From: Gaiellasilicea sp963707575
GTDB lineage: Bacteria; Actinomycetota; Thermoleophilia; Gaiellales; Gaiellaceae
NCBI GenBank assembly: GCA_963707575.1
Contig: OY970171.1
Coordinates: 1-64,000 of the forward strand
Length of the DNA: 64,000 nucleotides
Reading direction: 5' to 3'
The position numbers and the translations under genes are program-made. Below are positions 26,862 through 34,247 of this stretch, in pieces; position 1 is the first letter of the stretch; each line of letters starts with the position of its first letter. Under the pieces are notes generated by a model that did no database searches, was not told the DNA's origin, and was given only the letters and a program-made list of their open reading frames with translations.

Positions 26862-27191
26862 TCAGCGTGGTGCTCGTACCAGATCAAGCACATCCGCCGG
26901 GTATGTGCTGCCGCGGAGCCCGGTGGGTGCGTTGCTCTGCTGGAAGGTGAAGTAGATCGTCAGGAGCGTCTCGGGAGCGCGATTTGCCCACTCCTTAATC
27001 AGGAGCTCGTGGGCGTCGCCGAACTCGTCGATGATCTCGCCCGCGTCACCACCGAGCGCCTCTCGAAGCAGCGAGAGCGGCACCGCAGATCCGACGAGAT
27101 AGTCGCGGAGTTCTGTTCTTGCTACCTCACCCGTGCTCAGCTCGTTGACGTGGACGCGCAGAGTTCCTCGCACTGCGAGCGACTCGTCCAT
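26862..27191 (-). CDS. hypothetical cassette protein
   Basis: A 109-residue acidic soluble protein with no family I can name (MDESLAVRGTLRVHVNEL start; IDEFGDAHELLIKEWANRAPE middle). CACGAT (27198-27203) ends 6 nt before ATG 27191, so it has its own leaderless-type promoter reading against the repeat direction. Its stop is immediately beside repeat copy 3. Confidence 0.65.
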   Translation of the reverse strand: MDESLAVRGTLRVHVNELSTGEVARTELRDYLVGSAVPLSLLREALGGDAGEIIDEFGDAHELLIKEWANRAPETLLTIYFTFQQSNAPTGLRGSTYPADVLDLVRAPR

Positions 27192-27216
27192 CACACCATC
27201 GTGCCACGGCCTGCTG

Positions 27217-27250
27217 TCAGGGGACATTCGCGGACGCTGGCTCACGCGAG
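27217..27250 (+). repeat. cassette repeat, copy 4
   Basis: GGGGACATT subtype with changes in the core (ATTCGCGGACG) and right box (CTGGCTCACGCGAG). Confidence 0.75.
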
Positions 27251-27260
27251 CATCGTTCGG

Positions 27261-27506
27261 CTAGTGACTCGCTGGGTCGGCTCCCTCGACCTCGAAGTTC
27301 GAGTCTCCGACAGCCCTAACTACGCGCACGTACGTCGGCATGGTCGGCGGCGAAACGATGAGAACGTTGGGGCCGTTCGTTCCGATTACGGTCCAGACCG
27401 ATCCGTGGTCACGGATGGCCGCTCTTCCCTTGGACGATCGAGCGCGGAGGCGGATGTCGTAGGGCTCCACCTCATGAGTATCGACGCTCGGACCCTCCGC
27501 CTCCAC
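27261..27506 (-). CDS. hypothetical cassette protein
   Basis: An 81-residue predicted protein with beta-rich content (SVWTVIGTNGPNVLIVSPPTM and YVRVVRAVGDSNFEVEG). The family is not recognised. GTG 27506 touches repeat copy 5; a second GTG near 27470 could be the true start. It fills its unit end to end (10 bp after copy 4), which favours a real gene. Confidence 0.55.
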   Translation of the reverse strand: MEAEGPSVDTHEVEPYDIRLRARSSKGRAAIRDHGSVWTVIGTNGPNVLIVSPPTMPTYVRVVRAVGDSNFEVEGADPASH

Positions 27507-27536
27507 TCAGATGACATTCCCGAACGCTGGCCCGCG
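27507..27536 (+). repeat. cassette repeat, copy 5
   Basis: GATGACATT variant; the right box is altered at its end (CTGGCCCGCG). Confidence 0.8.
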
Positions 27537-27543
27537 CCACGCC

Positions 27544-28152
27544 TCAGAGCGCAGCGAGATGCTCGAATGCGGTCGGCGCCGGACCTGTGCGCAGGCGGTT
27601 CAGAATGGCGTCCGCGCACTCGTCTGGGCTGGCTGCCGACGTGTCGATCTCCAGGTCATACATCCCGTGGGCATGTACTTCCTCTTGCCAGCGGAGGATC
27701 GGGAGCGGGATCGGCTCGCCCTCCGTAGCTGTGACATAGCTCCCCGGCGCGGAAGCGTTCCGTCTCTCGATGATGACCTCGATCGGGCAACGAACGCCGA
27801 CAAAGATCACCGGAAAGCCAGCGAGGCGGCGAGCGCAGTCCGACAGGATTTCAACGACGTGATGGCCCACATCGACGACGACGTTCAGCCCGAGCCTGCT
27901 GTGCGCCGCGATGGTGTCGTACAGCGCTGCGTACAGCACAGGCACAACAGGCGCGGCCGAGTGGCCTTCTTCGCCGGGTCGCAAGCCGATGCCCGGTTGG
28001 TATCGGGGAGGCGTCATCGCTCGCGCGACGTCCACTCCGACGTTCATCCACACGCCGTCGCGTTCCTGGATCGCCGTCGCGACAGACGACTTTCCTGAAC
28101 GAGGGGCCCCGTTCAGGACGATGATCTGACCCGGAGAAACTGAACTCTCCAC
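27544..28152 (-). CDS. chloramphenicol-phosphotransferase-like P-loop kinase, cassette gene
   Basis: A 202-residue P-loop protein. Walker A is GAPRSGKSSV near residue 16. The downstream blocks NVVVDVGHH, VIFVGVRCPIEVIIERR and VHAHGMYDLEIDTSAASPDE match the layout of the CPT (chloramphenicol phosphotransferase-like) family. It probably phosphorylates a small molecule; whether that is an antibiotic cannot be said. TAGGCT (28159-28164) ends 6 nt before GTG 28152. Cassette arrays are classic carriers of such genes. Confidence 0.8.
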   Translation of the reverse strand: MESSVSPGQIIVLNGAPRSGKSSVATAIQERDGVWMNVGVDVARAMTPPRYQPGIGLRPGEEGHSAAPVVPVLYAALYDTIAAHSRLGLNVVVDVGHHVVEILSDCARRLAGFPVIFVGVRCPIEVIIERRNASAPGSYVTATEGEPIPLPILRWQEEVHAHGMYDLEIDTSAASPDECADAILNRLRTGPAPTAFEHLAAL

Positions 28153-28181
28153 TGGCCGAGCCTAACCGCACGCATTCCCGC

Positions 28182-28210
28182 TCAAGGGACATTCCCGAAC
28201 ACTGGCCCAG
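28182..28210 (+). repeat. cassette repeat, copy 6
   Basis: TCAAGGGACATT variant with an intact core and right box. A partial extra core (GCATTCCCG, 28172-28180) sits directly before it. Confidence 0.9.
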
Positions 28211-28222
28211 CTCAGCGCGCCT

Positions 28223-28519
28223 TCACTCCGTGGTGGTGGCGACCTCCTGAAAGTGCAAGAGCCCGAACTCGAAGTTCGCTTGGCGGACAGCCGCCTCAAC
28301 GTCTTTGTGCTCCGTGTCGGTCACGACCTGCCAGTGGCGGTCGCAGTAGAAGAGGTGAGCGGAGGAAGAGTCGTCGTACCGCGCGATGGCAAGCGCAGCG
28401 AAGTCGCTCGCCTCACCACCGTCTACGACGTGGCGCGTTCGGCCGCTCGGTTGTGCGCTGGCGAGGGACGCGAACTGCAGCACACGCGCGCCGCCAAGAA
28501 GCTCGGGCGGCATCTCCAT
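28223..28519 (-). CDS. hypothetical cassette protein
   Basis: A 98-residue soluble protein (MEMPPELLGGARVLQFASLAS start; SSSAHLFYCDRHWQVVTDTEH middle). I do not recognise the family. It is transcribed toward repeat copy 6 and ends 12 bp from it; copy 7 begins 23 bp from its start. Confidence 0.6.
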   Translation of the reverse strand: MEMPPELLGGARVLQFASLASAQPSGRTRHVVDGGEASDFAALAIARYDDSSSAHLFYCDRHWQVVTDTEHKDVEAAVRQANFEFGLLHFQEVATTTE

Positions 28520-28542
28520 CAGGCGGAATCATCACTTACTTC

Positions 28543-28576
28543 TCAGGCGTCATTCCCGAACACTGGCCCAGGCGAG
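28543..28576 (+). repeat. cassette repeat, copy 7
   Basis: A full-length consensus copy, GGCGTCATT subtype. Confidence 0.9.
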
Positions 28577-28594
28577 GGAGCTGCTGCGAAGCCG

Positions 28595-28708
28595 TCAGAA
28601 ACCTGCTGGTGGGATGTGCTCCTTCGTGACACCCGAGGCGGCGAAGAACCGTTCGATCTCCGGGTTGGGAAACCGTGGAGGTTCGCAGTTTTTTCGGAGC
28701 ACACTCAA
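28595..28708 (-). CDS. possible small ORF or gene fragment
   Basis: 37 codons from TTG 28708 (or GTG 28702), ending NPEIERFFAASGVTKEHIPPAGF. The C-terminal part looks protein-like, but upstream the frame is stopped. It may be a short gene or the remnant of a longer one. The surroundings (28598-28841) are AT-richer than the flanks and hold nothing else I can name. Confidence 0.3.
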   Translation of the reverse strand: MSVLRKNCEPPRFPNPEIERFFAASGVTKEHIPPAGF

Positions 28709-28841
28709 ACCGCAGCGGCGTTATCAGGCCAAGCTCGAAGCGCGACATCGGTAGAGCTTTTACCAAGCGCATCCGAACTGACACGCCCAAATCTCCTCTT
28801 CGCGGCGCAGCACCCTCGGCGCACAAGGGCAGCGGCGCGTC

Positions 28842-29552
28842 TTAGGGTGCTGATGCAGTCTTCGACGTCGCGACTGCCCGATATCTGGCGATGCTCGTCG
28901 CGGCTGCCCAAATGACGAGCGACAGGATGGCCGGGAAGAACGCGTAGCCAAACGGGCTCCCGTCGGTCGTCCCGTCGATGACTGTTAAGAACGTGATGAG
29001 AAAACACACCGCGCCGATCAGCGCCACGATGCCAGTCCAGCGTGCGAAAACTCCCGTTCGCAGCGTGAGGAGTCCCGCCGCCATCAGGCACGCAGCAAAG
29101 CCCATAGCGGCGACAAGGAACGGGCCGCCCGAAGCGGTGGCCACCGCCTTGCTCACCACGGGATCCGCGTCGGCGCCGTTGGAACTCGCGGCGGCGAGCG
29201 TGACGGACGCCATCGCCATTCCCGTCATGCCAGTCAGGCCACCACCGAACGTGGCGCTGGCGAGGGGTTGAGACCCGCGAGCTGGGGACTCCGCACTCCC
29301 GAGCACGCTCCGAATTACGCCCAAGAAGTGCAGGAAGACAAAGCCTGCGAGCAGCATCAGAAAGCCACTAATGCGACCATTCCACTGGTTGTCCTGCGCC
29401 CATTTCGCCCACTCCTGATCGGGTTCCCCGTAGTGGGGGGTTACACCACCGGTGGTGAACCAGCCGACGACGAAGAGCAATGCGAACAAGACCCCGGACA
29501 GGGCCAGCAGTCGCTGCCATGGAACTGGGAGAGCGTCAGGCGACTGCATCAC
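28842..29552 (-). CDS. multi-pass membrane protein, cassette gene
   Basis: A 236-residue protein with about six hydrophobic segments (LLALSGVLFALLFVVGWF at the N-terminus; IVALIGAVCFLITFL and LSLVIWAAATSIA at the C-terminus) and a Gly/Ser/Met-rich centre. Such DUF998- or DUF4386-like membrane proteins have no known function. Its start overlaps the DUF4386 gene by 17 bases, so the two form a small operon within the one long unit (copy 7 to 8). Confidence 0.75.
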   Translation of the reverse strand: MMQSPDALPVPWQRLLALSGVLFALLFVVGWFTTGGVTPHYGEPDQEWAKWAQDNQWNGRISGFLMLLAGFVFLHFLGVIRSVLGSAESPARGSQPLASATFGGGLTGMTGMAMASVTLAAASSNGADADPVVSKAVATASGGPFLVAAMGFAACLMAAGLLTLRTGVFARWTGIVALIGAVCFLITFLTVIDGTTDGSPFGYAFFPAILSLVIWAAATSIARYRAVATSKTASAP

Positions 29553-30225
29553 CGCGCCAATTCGGGCGGACGATTGGCGAATCCCGCTTGAAGCCCCAGA
29601 TCGCGCAGTAGAAGCCGATGAACAACTCCCAGATGGCCTCCGGGAGCACGAGGATCATCACCGTGCTCCGATCCCACCAGTCGAACATGACGCCGAGGTT
29701 AGAGAAGAAGACGATCGGGCCTCCGATCAGCCCCAGCCAAGCCATGCGCCGTGGGACGAGACCCGACCTGTACATGAGATAGCCGAGGATCAGCCCGTTT
29801 CCAAACGGGACGATGAGTCCCGGACCCAATAGGAACGTCCAGTCCTTGAGTTCGTACAGCAACGTGGCCATGTCGGCCGTGCCGAGACCCTCAAGGCGCA
29901 TCGTCACAAGCCCGAGCACGAAGACGATCCCCACCGCGATGAAGACGGACTCGATGATTCGAGCCGCGACGTAGCCTATCGCGAGCCCTTCGTTCTGCCG
30001 CCTCGCGATCGGATAGAGAACGACGCCCGTCCCGACGTTCGAGAGAACGAGGAAGAACTCGAGCAGGATTGCGAAGTAGAGCCAGCCCATCCCCCCGTCG
30101 CCGCCGATGAACCCGGCCGGGTCGTCGAAAACGGACTCGAAGATCAAGTACGCCGGTATCGACGTGAGGAAGGTGATGATGAACAGCACTCCGAAAATCC
30201 GGGCATGCCTCTGGTCGTCGGCCAT
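29536..30225 (-). CDS. DUF4386-like membrane protein, cassette gene
   Basis: A 229-residue membrane protein with about six helices. The family features are ARIFGVLFIITFLTSIPAYLIF at the N-terminus, the repeated long hydrophobic stretches and the GNGLILGYLMYRSGLVPRRMAWLGLIGGP block. Function unknown. It is first in a two-gene minus-strand operon and divergent from the acetyltransferase 17 bp upstream. Confidence 0.82.
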   Translation of the reverse strand: MADDQRHARIFGVLFIITFLTSIPAYLIFESVFDDPAGFIGGDGGMGWLYFAILLEFFLVLSNVGTGVVLYPIARRQNEGLAIGYVAARIIESVFIAVGIVFVLGLVTMRLEGLGTADMATLLYELKDWTFLLGPGLIVPFGNGLILGYLMYRSGLVPRRMAWLGLIGGPIVFFSNLGVMFDWWDRSTVMILVLPEAIWELFIGFYCAIWGFKRDSPIVRPNWRGDAVA

Positions 30226-30242
30226 ATGTCACCCCTCCTCGG

Positions 30243-30758
30243 TTGTCTCACTCGGCGTTTTGGCCGCGGTTATTCAAACAAGGACGGACGGCGGATTTCA
30301 AGCTCGTGCTCGAGGACGGCACACCCGCCGACCCGCCAACGTTCACCGCAGCCGTACCGTGGTCAGGTCCGCATCGAGACGCACCCGAACGGATCAGGCG
30401 CGAGATCGCTGCGCCCGAGGGCTGGGACGGCTGGATCGTGGCAGTCGAGGACGAGTCGGTGATCGGCGCCGGCGGCGGCATTACCCAGCCCGGCGTCGGC
30501 GAAATCTTCGTGCTTTACCTCGACCCAACGCGCCGCGGCGAGGGGATCGGCACGCTCATCCTTGACGCGATCACGGAGCAACAGCGGGCGCAGGGCGCGC
30601 GCGAGCAGTGGGTCAGCGTCGAGCCTGAAAACGGGAAAGGGCTTCCCTTCTACTTCGCCCGTGGCTTCGAAGTGCACGGCCAGCGTCCCGAATGGGGCAG
30701 CACGCCCGAAGAAGGGCATGTTTCTCTCCGGCTCATGCGACGACTCCAGCCTCAGTAG
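30243..30758 (+). CDS. GNAT acetyltransferase, cassette gene
   Basis: A 171-residue acetyltransferase. The acetyl-CoA site is in VLYLDPTRRGEGIGTLILDAI (RRGEGIG), with a following SVEPENGKGLPFYFARGFEVHG strand-helix typical of GNAT proteins. It ends LRLMRRLQPQ. The TTG at 30243 gives the longest protein but leaves only 17 bp to the divergent gene; GTG 30306 is an alternative start. The substrate is unknown. Repeat copy 8 lies 24 bp after the stop. Confidence 0.82.
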   Translation: MSHSAFWPRLFKQGRTADFKLVLEDGTPADPPTFTAAVPWSGPHRDAPERIRREIAAPEGWDGWIVAVEDESVIGAGGGITQPGVGEIFVLYLDPTRRGEGIGTLILDAITEQQRAQGAREQWVSVEPENGKGLPFYFARGFEVHGQRPEWGSTPEEGHVSLRLMRRLQPQ

Positions 30759-30782
30759 CCGCCCCAAGACGGGAACTCCTCT

Positions 30783-30821
30783 AGTGACATTCCCGAACGC
30801 TGGAACGCTGGCCCACGCGAG
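30783..30821 (+). repeat. cassette repeat, copy 8 (internal duplication)
   Basis: The core is intact, but GAACGCTG is doubled in tandem before GCCCACGCGAG, lengthening the repeat by 8 bp. Confidence 0.85.
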
Positions 30822-30830
30822 GAGGCTTGC

Positions 30831-31232
30831 TCAGGCCGTACGCAATGCGTCAATCGTCGCCGTCTCGACGAGGCTCGATACCGCCCGCACCAGCTCGGTA
30901 TTCGAGGTGACGAACGCGTCCGCCTGGAGCATCGTCAGCGCCACGTACTCGGCGTCGTAAGTTGTCTCCCACCCCAGCTGGTCTGCGACCTTCCACGCCT
31001 GACGTTGGAGCACCTTGTCTCCGAGGAAGCGAACCTTCAGCGAGTTGATCCGCGTCACCCGCTCGATGCCCTCCGCGGCCGAAATTTCTCCTGTGCGCGC
31101 CGCCTCGTACAGTGCCGCCAACGCCTGCGAGCGGACGAGCGTCGGAGCGACGAGCTGGTGCTCGGTGGCAACCTCCACCTCACGCGCAGCGATCTTAAGC
31201 AACGTTTCGCAGTCGACCACGAACCGCGTCAT
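30831..31232 (-). CDS. PIN-domain nuclease, VapC-like, cassette gene
   Basis: A 133-residue PIN-fold protein. The first acidic residue is in RFVVDCETLL. ETTYDAEYVALTMLQADAFVTSNTEL carries the later conserved acidic residues and the T/S-N motif. PIN proteins cut RNA and are often toxins, but no antitoxin gene is next to it, so it may act alone or be an orphan. TAGCGT (31240-31245) ends 7 nt before ATG 31232. Confidence 0.85.
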   Translation of the reverse strand: MTRFVVDCETLLKIAAREVEVATEHQLVAPTLVRSQALAALYEAARTGEISAAEGIERVTRINSLKVRFLGDKVLQRQAWKVADQLGWETTYDAEYVALTMLQADAFVTSNTELVRAVSSLVETATIDALRTA

Positions 31233-31276
31233 CCGAAAGACGCTACACGCGCACCGACGACGAATGCAGCGTTCGG

Positions 31277-31310
31277 TCAGGCGTCATTCCCGAACGCTGG
31301 CCCAGACGAG
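31277..31310 (+). repeat. cassette repeat, copy 9
   Basis: Full-length, GGCGTCATT subtype, between two divergent gene starts. Confidence 0.9.
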
Positions 31311-31343
31311 ATAGCCGTCGCTTGGACTGCGAGAATCTGCTGC

Positions 31344-31889
31344 GTGAACGAAGCGAGGCTAGAGGACGCTGGGTCCGGGCTTGCCCCCGTCACGGAGGGT
31401 TGGTTTGTCGTCAACGTACGCGATGCCGAGTGGTTCTCGTCGGAGACGAGGGGCGCGGCGTGTTGGTTCGCCAACGAGTACGGCGAGTCTGCGATCGAGT
31501 TCGCGCAGTTCGGAATCAATGTGACCGTCCTCGAGCCCGGCCAGAGCAGCGTCTACCACGCCGAGGCGAATCAGGAGGCCTTCCTCGTTCTGGCCGGTGA
31601 GTGCAGGCTGCTCGTCGAGGGCGAGGAGCGAGTCCTCCGAGCCTGGGACTTCTTTCATTCACCTCCCTGGACGGAGCATGCCTTCGTGGGAGCTGGCAAT
31701 GCCCCGTGTGTGGTCCTGATGGCTGGCGCGCACGTAAGCCCGGAAGTGCGGTATCCGGTGTCAGACCTCGCAGCGCGCTACGGCGCGAGTGTGGAGCAGG
31801 AGACATCCGATCCGGAGCAGGTATATGCGACGGCCGAGAGGTTCCGGCGACGGCGGCCGTCGTACTGGTCACGGCTGCCGTGGGGCTAG
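31344..31889 (+). CDS. cupin-domain protein, cassette gene
   Basis: A 181-residue cupin. Motif 1 is GINVTVLEPGQSSVYHAEANQE and motif 2 lies around HSPPWTEHAFVGAG. It is a clear paralogue of the chromosomal cupin at 17318-17845 (shared WFVVNV, RLLVEGEER-type and RYGASV blocks), with a C-terminal extension FRRRRPSYWSRLPWG. A weak -10 (GAGAAT, 31331-31336) ends 7 nt before GTG 31344. Repeats flank it at 33 and 18 bp. Confidence 0.85.
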   Translation: MNEARLEDAGSGLAPVTEGWFVVNVRDAEWFSSETRGAACWFANEYGESAIEFAQFGINVTVLEPGQSSVYHAEANQEAFLVLAGECRLLVEGEERVLRAWDFFHSPPWTEHAFVGAGNAPCVVLMAGAHVSPEVRYPVSDLAARYGASVEQETSDPEQVYATAERFRRRRPSYWSRLPWG

Positions 31890-31907
31890 AGGTGTTCGCG
31901 GTAGCCG

Positions 31908-31941
31908 TCAGGCGTCATTCCCGAACACTGGCCCAGGCAAG
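31908..31941 (+). repeat. cassette repeat, copy 10
   Basis: Full-length, GGCGTCATT subtype, between two plus-strand genes. Confidence 0.9.
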
Positions 31942-31959
31942 CTCCGATACGCTCGCGGC

Positions 31960-32388
31960 ATGAGTGCTGGCGTGCTGAAGGGGCGATGCGGGTGCCGTGT
32001 CGTCGAGTTCGAGGTCTCTGATGAGTTCGTCGAGGCGTACAACTGCCATTGCTCGAATTGCCGTGCGATGACGGGCTCCGCCTTCAAGCCGTGGGGAGAG
32101 ATCGAACCCGAGAAGATGAGTGTGACGAGCGGTACGGACTCGTTACTGGTGGTCGGCGACGCGGACGGACGTCACGCCGTGCGCTGCAAGGAGTGCTTCT
32201 CGCTGGTGAATTGGACGGGCTACGAAGGCAAGATCCGGATTCCGTATGGGACACTGATCGACGAGCCGACGCTCAAGCCGATGGCGCACATTTTCGTCGG
32301 CTCGAAGGCATCGTGGTACGAGATCCTCGACCACTTCCCGCGGTACGACGAATCCCCGTGGTCAGGGTCGCCCCCGCTGGTCGGGTGA
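31960..32388 (+). CDS. GFA (glutathione-dependent formaldehyde-activating) family protein, cassette gene
   Basis: A 142-residue Mss4-like zinc protein. Ligand cysteines are GRCGCR, NCHCSNCRAMTGSAF and VRCKECFS, the layout of the GFA/DUF636 family, whose bacterial members have mostly unknown roles. TACGCT (31948-31953) ends 6 nt before ATG 31960. The stop codon TGA (32386-32388) is formed by bases inside repeat copy 11, so the repeat supplies the end of the gene. Confidence 0.88.
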   Translation: MSAGVLKGRCGCRVVEFEVSDEFVEAYNCHCSNCRAMTGSAFKPWGEIEPEKMSVTSGTDSLLVVGDADGRHAVRCKECFSLVNWTGYEGKIRIPYGTLIDEPTLKPMAHIFVGSKASWYEILDHFPRYDESPWSGSPPLVG

Positions 32389-32415
32389 CATTCCCGAACA
32401 CTGGCCCAGCCGAAC
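32381..32415 (+). repeat. cassette repeat, copy 11
   Basis: TCGGGTGACATT variant. Its TGA is the stop codon of the GFA gene. The right box is intact. Confidence 0.85.
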
Positions 32416-32421
32416 GGTGCG

Positions 32422-32949
32422 TTATCTCGGGCGATAGCCCTCGTGGTTGATGTTCACGATGAATCGGCCGCCCCGAATGATCGTGTTGCCTTGGATGAAC
32501 GGGATCAGATCAATGCTCATGCTTGCATCGCCCGACTGGTAGCCGACGTTCGTGACGTAGGGCTTTCCGGTCGTGCGATGCGGCCAGCCTGCCGGGAGAT
32601 TGCCCCAGTTGGCGCGGCGCCATCCGAGCGGCGGCAGCTGGCGGTCGAAGAAACGGGTGATCTGAGCAGCCGTCGTACGGGCCGGGCTCCGGAAGGTCAC
32701 GTGGATGATGTAGCCGTCGATGTACGAGTCGCAGAAGATGAGGCAGTCGTCGGAGGACGAGTGCGTCGCTTCGTGGCGAACGCTGACCCGGCGCGACCCT
32801 GGGAAGAGCGGCGCCCCTGCTAGGAGTCCTCGGTTCTCGCTGAGGTATGCCGCACGGTCGACATCATCGGCCCCGACGCCACAGCCGCCGAGCGCTGCAA
32901 TCCCAATCGCCACAACCGTCAGCACGATGACCGCATGCCGTAGCGTCAC
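32422..32949 (-). CDS. lipoprotein, cassette gene
   Basis: A 175-residue exported protein. The signal ends in the lipobox LGGC (Cys23). The mature part includes FPGSRRVSVRHEATHSSSDD and a CLIFCDSY pair of cysteines, then FDRQLPPLGWRRANW, a pattern seen in small actinobacterial lipoproteins that compare two charged states of a ligand; I assign no function. The stop is 6 bp from repeat copy 11. Confidence 0.75.
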   Translation of the reverse strand: MTLRHAVIVLTVVAIGIAALGGCGVGADDVDRAAYLSENRGLLAGAPLFPGSRRVSVRHEATHSSSDDCLIFCDSYIDGYIIHVTFRSPARTTAAQITRFFDRQLPPLGWRRANWGNLPAGWPHRTTGKPYVTNVGYQSGDASMSIDLIPFIQGNTIIRGGRFIVNINHEGYRPR

Positions 32950-32993
32950 CTCACAGCACCCTGGTCGCGGGCGCCGAATGAGGGATCGCCGCT

Positions 32994-33027
32994 TCAGGGG
33001 ACATTCCCGAACGCTGGCCCAGCCGAG
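32994..33027 (+). repeat. cassette repeat, copy 12
   Basis: A full-length consensus copy, GGGGACATT subtype. Confidence 0.92.
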
Positions 33028-33053
33028 CGCCGGGCTCTGCGATCATTCTCCGA

Positions 33054-33509
33054 ATGGTCGGCCTGCGTTGGGATGGGGACGAGCGCGGCGAAGGCGTCGC
33101 TGATGCGACCGGGTTTGTGGCCGGCGTCTTCGAGTTGGTCGACGCGATGCGGAGCCCGAGTTGGGTGGCCGAAGAACCCGGAGTTCATCTCCTCCCTCAT
33201 ATCGAGCGGGCATGCCGGACGCTGCTGCTTGAGGTCGAGGACGCTCGGTTGTCTGCTGACGGATCGTTCGATGTCCGCCTTTCCTGGACGGGGCAGGGGT
33301 GGCGGGTCGGGGAGATCCGCGCGGCGGTCTTCGCGCTCGTGGGCAGTTTTTCCGAGATCGCGACGTACGTCAGGCAGCGTCGTGTAACAACTGAGAACAG
33401 GGATGAGACGCTCCTCTTCGAGATCGTCACCGGCATCCTCGACGACGGAGACAACGTGTTTGCCCCGCACGGGCACACGGTGCAGATCAGCGTGTCGCCG
33501 GCTCCGTAG
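33054..33509 (+). CDS. hypothetical cassette protein
   Basis: A 151-residue soluble protein (GFVAGVFELVDAMRSPSWVAEEPG; GSFDVRLSWTGQGWRVGEIRAAVFALVG) resembling a small alpha+beta domain. The family is not recognised. It is bounded by repeat copies 12 and 13 at 26 and 18 bp. Confidence 0.7.
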   Translation: MVGLRWDGDERGEGVADATGFVAGVFELVDAMRSPSWVAEEPGVHLLPHIERACRTLLLEVEDARLSADGSFDVRLSWTGQGWRVGEIRAAVFALVGSFSEIATYVRQRRVTTENRDETLLFEIVTGILDDGDNVFAPHGHTVQISVSPAP

Positions 33510-33527
33510 CGCAGTCAAGCGTCGGCG

Positions 33528-33561
33528 TCAGGCGTCATTCCCGAACACTGGCCCAAGTCAC
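33528..33561 (+). repeat. cassette repeat, copy 13
   Basis: GGCGTCATT subtype with the end changed (CCCAAGTCACG). Confidence 0.85.
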
Positions 33562-33596
33562 GCCCGCTCCCCTGAGCCCTATGCTCAGGTCTGTCC

Positions 33597-34043
33597 TCAT
33601 GCCCGCAGCTCCAGGAGGAGCTCCTCGATCCCGTCGTCGCCCGCGTGCTCGCCAACCTTGACGAACCCGCACTTCTCGAGCACGCGGATCGAGGCGACGT
33701 TGCTCTTCGCCACGTATGCGTGCAGCGGGCGCGCCTCGACCACGTCGAGGAGTTCCGCGAGGGCCTGCGTCGCGAGCCCGCGGCCCCAGAACTCTCGCCC
33801 GATCCAGTACCCGACGAGCCTGCGTCCGTCGTCCTCCCAGCAGCCGATGTTGCCGGCGACCGCGCCGTCGGAGACGACCGTCCAGGTCAGGGCCGAGTCG
33901 TTCGCGAGCGTCTTCGCCCAGTGCGCCATGAACGCGTCGCGTTCGCGCGGCGGGAACACAGCCATCGCCGCCGCTTCCCGGTCGCGCTGGTGCTCGTAGA
34001 AGACCGGCAGATCCGCCTCGACGACCTCGCGCAAGACGCCCAC
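33597..34043 (-). CDS. GNAT acetyltransferase, cassette gene
   Basis: A 148-residue acetyltransferase of the RimJ/RimL type. The start is LREVVEADLPVFYEHQRD, the acetyl-CoA loop is YWIGREFWGRGLATQALAELL (RGLA), and the late helix is NVASIRVLEKCGFVKVGE. TACGCT (34050-34055) ends 6 nt before GTG 34043, so it has its own leaderless-type promoter. The 149 bp between it and repeat copy 14 hold no gene. Confidence 0.88.
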   Translation of the reverse strand: MGVLREVVEADLPVFYEHQRDREAAAMAVFPPRERDAFMAHWAKTLANDSALTWTVVSDGAVAGNIGCWEDDGRRLVGYWIGREFWGRGLATQALAELLDVVEARPLHAYVAKSNVASIRVLEKCGFVKVGEHAGDDGIEELLLELRA

Positions 34044-34192
34044 GCAACGAGCGTACCGCCGTCGCTACGGTCGACGATTGGCGAGGCTTCCCCCGGAGTC
34101 ACGCTGGCCTCTGCCCCGGCTGCTTCGATCGCATGAGAGCGTTGAACTCGCGCCCGCGTCCTCCACCCGCACGAGCGACGCCTAGATCACCG

Positions 34193-34226
34193 TCAGGGTG
34201 CATTCCCGCGCGCTGGCGCAGGCCAC
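34193..34226 (+). repeat. cassette repeat, copy 14 (degenerate)
   Basis: TCAGGGTGCATTCCCGC, then GCGCTGGCGCAGGCC: several substitutions but clearly the same element. Confidence 0.7.
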
Positions 34227-34247
34227 CGCGCATGTCTTCCGAGCTGA

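Noticed and set aside
30831..31232. A VapBC toxin-antitoxin pair
   Set aside because: The PIN protein is alone between two repeats; no small antitoxin-like gene lies beside it.
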